Under the pieces are notes generated by a model. The model made no database searches. It saw nothing but the letters and a program-made list of their open reading frames with translations, and was not told the origin of the DNA. Below, in pieces: positions 1 through 6,038 of a stretch of DNA of 8,965 nucleotides. Source of the DNA: an uncultured Erysipelotrichaceae bacterium (GTDB taxonomy: Bacteria; Bacillota_I; Bacilli_A; RF39; UBA660); assembly GCA_902767005.1 (NCBI GenBank), contig CACXFY010000191.1, positions 1 through 8,965 of the forward strand, given 5' to 3'. Both the position numbers and the translations under genes were made by a program. The first letter of the stretch is position 1, and the number at the start of each line of letters is the position of its first letter.

Positions 1-335
1 CCATTAACTCTTGAAACTACTTCTTCAATCATAGCATCTATAGTACCATCATTCTTAACATCTACCGTAAATTCATAAAAATCTCCAGGCTTATCCAACG
101 TAATATTATAAGTAATTGTTGTTTTATTTGAATCAATGGTTGGACTTTGTGTAACTGTCGTCACACTACCTTCAGTAATATGAACATTATCAAAATAAAC
201 ATTCCAAGTAGGTTTTTCTAAATTAGCAATACCAGAAATATTCAAATTAGTATTAAGATAAGCATATCCAACTCCCACTAAGGCCAATATAGAAACTAAT
301 ATAAAAAACAAGTTTTCACGTTTGCTAAATCTCAT
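1..335 (-). CDS. Exported protein, TasA/camelysin-like (SipW-type), N-terminal part, truncated by window edge
   Basis: This is the first 111 codons of a gene that runs off the left edge. The ATG at 335 has an AGGTGA ribosome site 8 bases upstream and its own promoter. The product starts with a short basic stretch (MRFSKRE) and a hydrophobic segment at residues 9-26, followed by GYAYLNTNL. A beta-rich region follows, with WNVYFDNV (44-51) and PGDFYEFTVDVKNDGTIDAMI (83-103). The hydrophobic N-terminus followed by A-Y-L and this PGD.YEFTV..NDGTIDA pattern resembles the small exported proteins of the TasA/camelysin group, which are processed by the SipW signal peptidase and can form surface fibres. 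The resemblance is from memory of the family and the C-terminal part is missing, so function, anchoring (LPXTG or none) and length cannot be judged. It lies downstream of the 3D-domain gene, separated from it by a terminator. Confidence 0.7.
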   Translation of the reverse strand, partial: MRFSKRENLFFILVSILALVGVGYAYLNTNLNISGIANLEKPTWNVYFDNVHITEGSVTTVTQSPTIDSNKTTITYNITLDKPGDFYEFTVDVKNDGTIDAMIEEVVSRVN

Positions 336-354
336 ATACTATTCACCTACCATA

Positions 355-383
355 ATTATAACAAAGCAAACATTTATATTCAA
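355..383 (-). promoter_or_regulatory. Sigma-A-type extended -10 promoter for the exported protein gene
   Basis: On the minus strand a -35 TTGAAT (383-378) is followed by a 17-base spacer and a -10 TATAAT (360-355). A TG at the extended -10 position gives TGTTATAAT. Counting seven bases from the -10 places the start near A348, which would leave a leader of only about 13 bases beginning with the AGGTGA ribosome site. The spacing and both boxes are seen in the sequence; use in the cell is inference. Confidence 0.7.
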
Positions 384-392
384 ATAAATAAC

Positions 393-422
393 AAAAAAAG
401 ATATAGCCTAATAACCATATCT
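393..422 (-). terminator. Intrinsic terminator of the 3D-domain gene, overlapping its stop codon
   Basis: On the minus strand AGATATGG (422-415) pairs with CTATATCT (406-399), giving 8 pairs including one G-U, with an 8-base loop and a T run at 399-393. The TAG stop of the 3D gene (410-408) lies in the loop and the last codons form the 5' arm. The stem is A/U-rich and moderately weak, but position and U-tract fit a terminator that insulates the next gene's promoter. Confidence 0.65.
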
Positions 423-1016
423 TACTATTTCAAATGTTGTATTTTTACTTAGTCCCCATCTTGAAGCATCAGCTTCACTAGCAAACAATAAATCAAACAT
501 ATATCTTCTACCTACTCCTATATCTCCACCACGATCTAATACGATTGCATAGAAAGGTACTCCAACATTAGAGTTAACTACTCTAATTATTGTTCCAAAA
601 GGTAAACTTCTATCACCAGCAACTATTCTAATCTTTCCATAAGTAGCATCATTATAATATATATTACCATTCCTTGCATTCCATCCTGCTGCTAGTCCAC
701 CACTACATCCTCTACAATCAGGACCATAACCACTCATAGTCCCAACTAATGTATTTTTAACATCCGTAAGTGCACCCTCAGCAGTTCTAAATTGAAAGCT
801 ATCTACTCTTTTAACTTCCTTTTTAGGTTCAGGTGCCTTAACACCTTTTGCAACGCGCAATTGAACAGCTTTATTTTTATCTTTGCTTAATTCGACACTA
901 TTAACTTGTTTAGTCTCCATACTAAGTGCTGTCGTTGTTTTAGTAGGTCCTACTAACAACAAAGCCATAATAATAGCACTAAGTATAAAAGTTATTCCAT
1001 AAAACGCATATTTCAT
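408..1016 (-). CDS. Membrane-anchored 3D (three-aspartate) domain protein, probable cell-wall enzyme
   Basis: The product has 202 residues. The start chosen is the ATG at 1016, because AGGAG (1028-1024) sits 7 bases before it and the local promoter starts RNA at about 1029; the in-frame ATG at 1037 lies upstream of that start. Residues 7-23 form a hydrophobic segment (uncleaved anchor or signal peptide), followed by a Lys/Val-rich linker to about 88. The C-terminal 110 residues are a 3D domain. It begins with GTMSGYGPDCRGCSG (92-106) and includes PFGTIIRV and the three aspartates of the name: LDRGGD gives D161 and D165, and MFDLLF gives D175. It ends with a WG...FEIVRYGY segment. The 3D domain is a double-psi beta barrel related to lytic transglycosylase MltA and occurs at the end of YabE/Rpf-type wall proteins. 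Here it stands without G5 or LysM repeats. Acting on peptidoglycan outside the membrane is family knowledge; the exact reaction is not shown. Confidence 0.85.
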   Translation of the reverse strand: MKYAFYGITFILSAIIMALLLVGPTKTTTALSMETKQVNSVELSKDKNKAVQLRVAKGVKAPEPKKEVKRVDSFQFRTAEGALTDVKNTLVGTMSGYGPDCRGCSGGLAAGWNARNGNIYYNDATYGKIRIVAGDRSLPFGTIIRVVNSNVGVPFYAIVLDRGGDIGVGRRYMFDLLFASEADASRWGLSKNTTFEIVRYGY

Positions 1017-1060
1017 AAAAAAACTCCTCATCAACATTATATCAAATTGATGAGAAGTTT
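1017..1060 (-). terminator. Hairpin terminator that also sequesters the ribosome site of the 3D gene
   Basis: On the minus strand AAACTTCTCATCAA (1060-1047) pairs along its whole length with TTGATGAGGAGTTT (1034-1021), 14 pairs with one U-G in RNA. The loop is 12 bases (1046-1035) and seven T follow at 1023-1017, the first three of them inside the stem. This follows the stop of the upstream gene (1079-1077) by about 17 bases and fits an intrinsic terminator. The 3' arm carries the AGGAG site of the 3D gene, and the 5' arm holds CTTCT opposite it, so read-through RNA would also have a hidden start site. Confidence 0.75.
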
Positions 1061-1064
1061 ACAA
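1036..1064 (-). promoter_or_regulatory. Extended -10 promoter lying inside the terminator hairpin
   Basis: On the minus strand a -35 TTGTAA (1064-1059) is followed by a 17-base spacer and a -10 TATAAT (1041-1036), with TGA just before it making TGATATAAT. The -10 box occupies the loop of the 1017-1060 hairpin, and the 5' arm lies in the spacer. The predicted start is near G1029, so the transcript would begin inside the 3' arm with GAGGAG and have a leader of about 13 bases. Confidence 0.75.
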
Positions 1065-1076
1065 TCTATTTAATTA

Positions 1077-1967
1077 TTACTCTACTCTACTACAAGTATA
1101 ACCATTTTGTTTCATTTCTTTTTCTATCTTATCCATATCTTGTCCATTTTCAAATTCAGGATAAGTACCACCTGCTTCTGAATAAGCAGAATCAAGTTTT
1201 TCTGTATCTAAATCTGCATATGTAAATGTTTGAGTTTGCTTCATAGTAGCACCATCATAATCGCATTTTACTACAACTCCATCTACTTCTTTAGTAACAT
1301 TTTTTAATTTTTCACATTTTTCATTTAATCCATCTAATGTATTAGCATCTAAATTACGATCACCTTTAGTAGATGTAGAATGAACTAGTGAGTATAATTT
1401 ATTATCTGTCATATTAAATACAGATTTATAATCAATATTTAAGTTCTCTGTATTAGTTGATAAAGTACATTCTAACTTTCCAGTAACAATCTTCTCTGCA
1501 GTTGGTGTTTGAGAAGTAAGAGTAGATAAATAACTATGAATTTCTGGTAAGAAAACAACAAAAGCAATAATTACGATGAAGAATAATATTAAACCAAAAG
1601 TTCTTGCTTTACTATTAGGTTCATATTCTTCATTTGCTTTCTTAATAAACTCTTCTTTTCTTTGTTGTCTTCTAGCATCACTTTCTTGTTGTAACTCTTC
1701 TATTGACTTACCATATCCTTTATCTTCAGCAACTACTTCAACTCCTGCCATTTGTGCACGAGACATAGTATTACCATTAGCATCTACTTTAACTTCATTA
1801 TAATCTACATTTACTGCTCCAGCAGTTGGAGTATTAGCACTACTAGTATTAGTATTAGTAGTTGTATTAGTACTAGTATCTAATACTTCTGCATTATTAT
1901 TAACTGGTGTAACAGTAGGTTCATTATTAGTATTTACATTTGTAGGTTGATTATTTTGATTATCCAC
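1077..1967 (-). CDS. Unrecognised bitopic membrane protein with Thr/Asn-rich cytoplasmic tail and Cys-containing outer domain
   Basis: I do not recognise the family. The start chosen is GTG at 1967, nine bases after AAGGAG (1982-1977); an in-frame TTG at 1976 touches the ribosome site and the ATG at 1971 is out of frame. The product has 296 residues. Residues 1-55 are low-complexity Asn/Thr/Pro with 13 Thr. A charged, probably helical region (about 70-120, rich in E, Q, R, K) follows, and then one membrane segment at about 124-144 preceded by SKAR, so the N-terminus is predicted inside. The outer domain (about 150-296) has four cysteines (167, 218, 235, 292), which could form two disulfides. 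Its ECTLST start and GVVVKCDYDG..MKQTQTFTYADLD stretch loosely recall DUF1307/YehR-like lipoprotein domains, but no lipobox is present and this is only an impression. It follows rpe by 40 bases, with its own promoter, and ends in two consecutive TAA codons. A link with the upstream kinase is possible (see findings). Confidence 0.8.
   Translation of the reverse strand: MDNQNNQPTNVNTNNEPTVTPVNNNAEVLDTSTNTTTNTNTSSANTPTAGAVNVDYNEVKVDANGNTMSRAQMAGVEVVAEDKGYGKSIEELQQESDARRQQRKEEFIKKANEEYEPNSKARTFGLILFFIVIIAFVVFLPEIHSYLSTLTSQTPTAEKIVTGKLECTLSTNTENLNIDYKSVFNMTDNKLYSLVHSTSTKGDRNLDANTLDGLNEKCEKLKNVTKEVDGVVVKCDYDGATMKQTQTFTYADLDTEKLDSAYSEAGGTYPEFENGQDMDKIEKEMKQNGYTCSRVE
1846..1881 (-). repeat. Imperfect hexanucleotide repeat encoding Asn/Ser-Thr dipeptides
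   Basis: On the plus strand six successive 6-base units read GTATTA, GTATTA, GTAGTT, GTATTA, GTACTA and GTATCT. On the coding strand they encode the DTSTNTTTNTNT stretch of the membrane protein's N-terminal tail. Copies differ by one to three bases, so recent slippage is possible but not shown; changes of whole units would keep the frame. Confidence 0.6.
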
Positions 1968-1994
1968 ACATATCAACTCCTTATTCTAAACATA

Positions 1995-2003
1995 ATTATA
2001 ACA
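1995..2003 (-). promoter_or_regulatory. Extended -10 promoter for the bitopic membrane protein gene
   Basis: TGTTATAAT occurs on the minus strand at 2003-1995, immediately after the rpe stop. No good -35 box is seen at 16-18 bases upstream (it would lie in the end of rpe), as is tolerated by extended -10 promoters. The predicted start is about A1987, giving a leader of about 20 bases with AAGGAG at 1982-1977. No terminator separates rpe from this gene, so read-through from the kinase operon is also likely. Confidence 0.55.
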
Positions 2004-2007
2004 TAAC

Positions 2008-2640
2008 TTATACTCGTAAACTAGATATTTTTTCTTGAAAATTATCACTAGATATAACATAACTTCCACTAACTAACATGTCACAATTATTACATTTATC
2101 TTTACTCTTATCATTAATACCACCATCTACACTAATAATAGCTGGTATATTATAAGATTTTAGTAATTCTCTTACTTCATTAATTCTATCTTCTGAATCT
2201 CCAATAAATTCTTGTCCCCCTTCACCTGGATAAACACTCATAACAAGTATCATATCAACATATGGTAAATATGGAATCAAAGAACTAATCTTAGTATCAG
2301 GACTAATCGCTAGCCCACATTTAATAGAATAAGACTTTATTAATTCTAAATCTTTCATTATATCTTCTTCTATTTCCACATGTATAGTAATATACTCAGT
2401 ATTTAATTCAGCATACAATGGAATATATTTAGAAGCTTCTTCTACCATTAAATGAACATCTAATCTCTTACTTGTATAATCATTAATATGTCTCATTTCT
2501 CTAAATGGCATTGTCTTATTTTTAACAAACTTACCATCCATTATGTCTACATGTATATAATCGACATCAGTATCATTTAATAATTCAATATCTCTTGGTA
2601 TATTCTTACTACTTAAGAAAGATACTCCAATCTTTTTCAT
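2008..2640 (-). CDS. rpe: Ribulose-phosphate 3-epimerase family protein
   Basis: Rpe interconverts D-ribulose 5-phosphate and D-xylulose 5-phosphate in the cytoplasmic pentose phosphate pathway. The product has 210 residues, close to the usual 215-225. The metal ligands and catalytic residues expected of the TIM barrel are visible: HVDIMDGKFVKN (H30, D32), LDVHLMV (D61, H63) and SVDGGI (D172). The phosphate-binding loops GEGGQ (139-143), DGG and SGS (191-193) are also present. Two places depart from the usual wording: VSFLSS replaces the common APSILSAD, and MSVYPGEGGQ replaces MTVNPGFGGQ, so a related sugar-phosphate substrate cannot be excluded. The ATG overlaps the rsgA stop as ATGA and has a very strong GGGGAGGAG site inside rsgA. 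The rsgA-rpe order is the same as in Bacillus, which supports the assignment; thiN, the next gene there, is absent here. Confidence 0.85.
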   Translation of the reverse strand: MKKIGVSFLSSKNIPRDIELLNDTDVDYIHVDIMDGKFVKNKTMPFREMRHINDYTSKRLDVHLMVEEASKYIPLYAELNTEYITIHVEIEEDIMKDLELIKSYSIKCGLAISPDTKISSLIPYLPYVDMILVMSVYPGEGGQEFIGDSEDRINEVRELLKSYNIPAIISVDGGINDKSKDKCNNCDMLVSGSYVISSDNFQEKISSLRV

Positions 2641-3470
2641 AAACTCTCCTCCCCAATGAAAGATAGATAATTATTATATCTACTCTCTAATATATTATTC
2701 GCTAAAACTTCTTGTTTTACTCTGCATTCAGACTCTTTTGTATGCATACAATCTTTAAATGGACAAGGATAGTTACTAAATTCTCTAAAAGCATCTCTAA
2801 TCTTTTCTTTACTTATATTATTAAAATCTAATGCACTAAAACCAGGTGTATCCATTACTTTTCCACCAAATCCTTCAAATAATTCTACAACTCTAGTAGT
2901 ATGCCTACCTCTTCCTAAAGCTATTGATACTTCTCCCGTTTCTAAATTCCATTCTGGATTTAACCAATTTAGTAAAGTGCTCTTACCTGCTCCAGTTTGT
3001 CCAGTAAATACAGAAGTCTTATCTTTTAATAATTCTTTTATAGTCATTAAATCTGTATTAGATACTACTTTATATCCTAATCCTTCATAATATCTTAATG
3101 TCCTTAAAATACTATTTAACTCTTCTGTATCAACTAAATCTTCTTTAGTTATACATATAATAGGTTCTACTTTATTAATTTCCATTAAAGTAATTAATTT
3201 ATCTAATAAATTTAATGAAAAATCTGGTGTTTTTAAACTAGTTATTAAAAATGCTTGATCTATATTAGATACTTTTGGTCTTTGAAACTCATTCTTTCTT
3301 GGTAACACTTCTTCAATTAAATGTTTTTCTTTACTGAAAAGAACATAGTCCCCCACTATTGGAGTAATATGTTCTTTGCGAAATATACCACGACATTTAC
3401 AAGGATAAGTTTCTCCTAAATAGCTAACATAATGTAAATCACTAACTATTTTTACTATTTGTCCTTGCAT
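2637..3470 (-). CDS. rsgA: Small ribosomal subunit biogenesis GTPase RsgA (circularly permuted)
   Basis: RsgA (YjeQ/YloQ/CpgA) is a GTPase that binds the 30S subunit late in assembly. The start is the ATG at 3470, preceded by a perfect AGGAGG (3480-3475) and lying 13 bases after the kinase stop; an open frame up to 3554 only reads back through the kinase gene. The product has 277 residues. An N-terminal OB-fold region (1-65) is followed by GTPase motifs in permuted order: G4 as TKED (108-111, where NKxD is usual), G1 GQTGAGKS (157-164), G2 around RHTT (189-192) and G3 DTPG (207-210). The C-terminal zinc site is C236, C241, H243 and C249. The CpgA homologue in Bacillus is a substrate of the PrkC kinase encoded next to it, so the adjacency is functionally meaningful. 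Confidence 0.96.
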   Translation of the reverse strand: MQGQIVKIVSDLHYVSYLGETYPCKCRGIFRKEHITPIVGDYVLFSKEKHLIEEVLPRKNEFQRPKVSNIDQAFLITSLKTPDFSLNLLDKLITLMEINKVEPIICITKEDLVDTEELNSILRTLRYYEGLGYKVVSNTDLMTIKELLKDKTSVFTGQTGAGKSTLLNWLNPEWNLETGEVSIALGRGRHTTRVVELFEGFGGKVMDTPGFSALDFNNISKEKIRDAFREFSNYPCPFKDCMHTKESECRVKQEVLANNILESRYNNYLSFIGEESL

Positions 3471-3483
3471 AAACCCTCCTAAA

Positions 3484-5295
3484 TTATGGTGTCTGTGTAT
3501 TTGTTTGTTCTTCTTCTTTTGGTGTTTCTGGTTCAGGTGTAGGTTCTGGTACAACTACCTTTTTAGCAACGGTAATCTTAAATGTTGAACCTTTAATAAT
3601 TGTTGAACCTTTAGCTCTATTTTGAGCAATTATAGTACCTTCTTTATACTTATTAGTATCTTCATAACTAACACTAATAGTTAATCCATATTCATCACAG
3701 AACTTTTCAACATCACCAACAGTCCAATCTTCACCATTAATTGTAACATCTGGATATTTTTCTACTAAGTTAGGAATATATAGAATTATTGAATCTCCTT
3801 CTTTTACTTCGCTACCTTTCGCAAGACTTTGACCAATAATCTCTTGTTCATCATATTCTTTCTCTTTCTTATCCACTTCTTTTTTCTCAATTGTAACTGT
3901 CAACCCTTTTTCTTCTAGTAATGTTTGAATTTTTATATAGTTTTGACCAACATAATCATCTAACTTAAATGTTTCTTCTCCACTACTCTTATAAATAGTA
4001 ATTTTACTACCATATTTAATACTACGTCCTGCACCTGGTGAAGTCTTAACTACTCTATTTTTCTTTATCTTTTTACTAGTAACACTCTTAATATTAGTAT
4101 TAACATCAAAACCTAGTTTTTGTAATTTCTTTTCACAAGTACTTACTTTTAATCCTTTACAACTAGGAACAATTACACTCTTCTTATTAGTTAATGCTGG
4201 AACAATAAAGAATATTATTAATAGTAATAGTACTAATCCTCCAAATATAGAAGATAGTATAATTATTAATTTTTTATTTCTTTTATCACTCTTTTCATCA
4301 GCATCTTCTATTTTATTAGCTAACTCTTCAGTGTCTTTAATATCTTCATCTTCTAAGAACTTATCAATTTCTTCATCCTCAGCTTCTTCTTTTTTCTTTC
4401 TAGTAGCTCTCTTACTTACTTCATTCTCATGTTCAGGATATTTATATTTTAATGGTTCTTCATTCATTCTATCATCATCAAGTGCTGTTAATAGATCTTG
4501 ATGCATACTTTTCGCATCATCATATCTATTCTTAGGGTTTTTAGCAGTAGCTCTTAAAATAATATTTTCAATACTCTGTGGTATTGCTGGATTCTCTTCT
4601 CTTAAACTTGGAAGAGGATCTCTCATATGTTTTAAAGCTATTTCAACAGCATTTTCTCCTTTAAATGGAAGAGATCCAGATAATAATTCATAGAATATTA
4701 TACCCATAGAATATATATCACTCTTTGTAGTACAACCTTTACCACTTGCTTGTTCTGGTGGTAAATAGTGAACACTACCCATAACACTATTAGTTTGTGT
4801 TAATTGTGTAGAATTTAATGCCATCGCAATACCAAAATCTGTAATCTTTATTTGACCATCATCTTTAATCATAATATTTTGTGGCTTTAAATCTCTATGA
4901 ATAATATATGAATCATGTGCGTGTGCCATCCCATCAGTAAGCTGTAACATTATGTCTATAGCTTCACTCAATGTTAAAGTTCCACGTTTCTTTAATAATT
5001 GTTTTAATGTTTTACCTTCAATGTATTCCATTACGATATAATAAAGACCATCATCTTCTCCAACATCATACATCTCAACTATATTAGGATGGGCAAGACT
5101 AGATGCTGATAATGCTTCACGTTGAAATCTTCTAACAAACTTTTCATCATTAGATAAATCTCCACGTAATATCTTTATCGCAACATTTCTATCAAGAATT
5201 TTATCATGGCCTAAATAAACATTAGCCATTCCACCTTCTCCAATAGAACGCAATATCTCGTAACGATCATTAATAGTTTGTCCTTTTGAAATCAT
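3484..5295 (-). CDS. prkC: PASTA-domain membrane Ser/Thr protein kinase (PrkC/StkP/PknB type)
   Basis: This is a eukaryotic-type kinase of 603 residues that senses muropeptides or lipid II with outer PASTA repeats and phosphorylates proteins inside. The kinase domain spans about 10-270. It has the glycine loop IGEGGMANV (18-26), K41, E60, the catalytic HRDLKPQN (133-140, D135), DFG (153-155), an activation loop with TNS (168-170) where autophosphorylation is expected, and PPEQ. A charged juxtamembrane region (280-340, rich in E/D/K) leads to one membrane segment at about 342-366. Three PASTA repeats follow, at about 373-437, 440-509 and 513-578, then a Pro/Glu/Thr-rich tail. The first PASTA repeat carries a Cys pair (379, 387) and the third a single Cys (533). 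The start overlaps the phosphatase stop as TAATG, with AAGGTGA 6 bases upstream, so kinase and phosphatase are probably translationally coupled. Confidence 0.97.
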   Translation of the reverse strand: MISKGQTINDRYEILRSIGEGGMANVYLGHDKILDRNVAIKILRGDLSNDEKFVRRFQREALSASSLAHPNIVEMYDVGEDDGLYYIVMEYIEGKTLKQLLKKRGTLTLSEAIDIMLQLTDGMAHAHDSYIIHRDLKPQNIMIKDDGQIKITDFGIAMALNSTQLTQTNSVMGSVHYLPPEQASGKGCTTKSDIYSMGIIFYELLSGSLPFKGENAVEIALKHMRDPLPSLREENPAIPQSIENIILRATAKNPKNRYDDAKSMHQDLLTALDDDRMNEEPLKYKYPEHENEVSKRATRKKKEEAEDEEIDKFLEDEDIKDTEELANKIEDADEKSDKRNKKLIIILSSIFGGLVLLLLIIFFIVPALTNKKSVIVPSCKGLKVSTCEKKLQKLGFDVNTNIKSVTSKKIKKNRVVKTSPGAGRSIKYGSKITIYKSSGEETFKLDDYVGQNYIKIQTLLEEKGLTVTIEKKEVDKKEKEYDEQEIIGQSLAKGSEVKEGDSIILYIPNLVEKYPDVTINGEDWTVGDVEKFCDEYGLTISVSYEDTNKYKEGTIIAQNRAKGSTIIKGSTFKITVAKKVVVPEPTPEPETPKEEEQTNTQTP

Positions 5296-6038
5296 TAATT
5301 GTCACCTTCTTCGCTACGTATCAAATAAGCAACCGAAATATTGTCTGTTCCACCCCTATTATTAGCTTTCTTTATAAGCTTAATAACTTTATCTTCTACT
5401 TCGCCTTCGCTAAGTAGTACCTTTTCTATTCCTTCTCTATCTAACATATTAGTAAGTCCATCACTCGCAAGTAATATTTCACTAATCTCCATATCACAAT
5501 CAAAAATGTCTACATCAACTTCAGTAGCCGCTCCAAGTGCTTTCATTAATACATTTTTCTTTGGATGTGTAGATGCTTCTTCTTTAGTTAACTCACCAGC
5601 ACTAACAAGTAAATTAACTAATGTATGATCATATGTTACTTTATGTAATTTACTATCTTTCATAACAAATCCAGAAGAGTCCCCAACATTACCAAATAAT
5701 AAATATTCTTTTGTAAGTATTGCCATTACTAATGTAGTTCCCATACCTTTACTTTCAGGATGAGATTTTTCATGTTGAAATATTAAAGTATTAACTTCAT
5801 CAACTACATCTCTTATCCAGTTAACAGCATCAACTTTACTCATATTCATAAATGATTCTTTAAAATGTTTACCTACATAGCTAATTGCGATAGATGATGC
5901 TACTTCACCAGCAGAATGACCACCCATACCATCCGCAATTGCCATTAAATAATCTCCCTCATTGTTTTTTACAATTATTACGCTATCCTCATTATGATCC
6001 CTAACTTTACCTGCATCAGTCAAATAAAAAGATTTCAT
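5295..6038 (-). CDS. prpC: PP2C-family Ser/Thr protein phosphatase, partner of the PASTA kinase
   Basis: This metal-dependent phosphatase reverses phosphorylation by the kinase encoded just downstream; it is called PrpC in Bacillus and Stp/PhpP elsewhere. Its 247 residues are the usual length for the cytoplasmic bacterial form. Motifs in order are TDAGKVRDHNEDS (7-19, with D18), ADGMGGHSAGEVAS (35-48, metal ligand D36), MGTT (99-102), GNVGDSSGF (116-124), HPKKNVLMKALGA (158-170), LASDGLTNML (190-199, metal ligand D193) and GGTDNISV (229-236, D232). All expected metal-binding aspartates are present. No membrane segment is seen. The ATG overlaps the rlmN stop as ATGA and has AGGAGG four bases upstream. 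Confidence 0.97.
   Translation of the reverse strand: MKSFYLTDAGKVRDHNEDSVIIVKNNEGDYLMAIADGMGGHSAGEVASSIAISYVGKHFKESFMNMSKVDAVNWIRDVVDEVNTLIFQHEKSHPESKGMGTTLVMAILTKEYLLFGNVGDSSGFVMKDSKLHKVTYDHTLVNLLVSAGELTKEEASTHPKKNVLMKALGAATEVDVDIFDCDMEISEILLASDGLTNMLDREGIEKVLLSEGEVEDKVIKLIKKANNRGGTDNISVAYLIRSEEGDN

Noticed and set aside
1017..1037. Upstream ATG starts for the 3D-domain protein at 1037 and 1031
   Set aside because: They lie at or before the predicted RNA start and have no ribosome site of their own, while the ATG at 1016 has AGGAG at ideal distance.
1576..1803. Plus-strand open frame of 75 codons
   Set aside because: It lies opposite the bitopic membrane protein gene, its Ser/Leu-rich product is what the reverse of that coding strand gives, and no ribosome site or family motif is seen.
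3471..3554. N-terminal extension of RsgA reading back into the kinase gene
   Set aside because: The extension is His/Lys/Gln-rich and unlike RsgA. A perfect AGGAGG sits before the ATG at 3470, where the normal OB-fold region begins.
5341..5628. Plus-strand open frame of 95 codons
   Set aside because: It is opposite the PP2C phosphatase gene, whose motifs are unmistakable; the Ser/Leu-rich translation is an antisense shadow.
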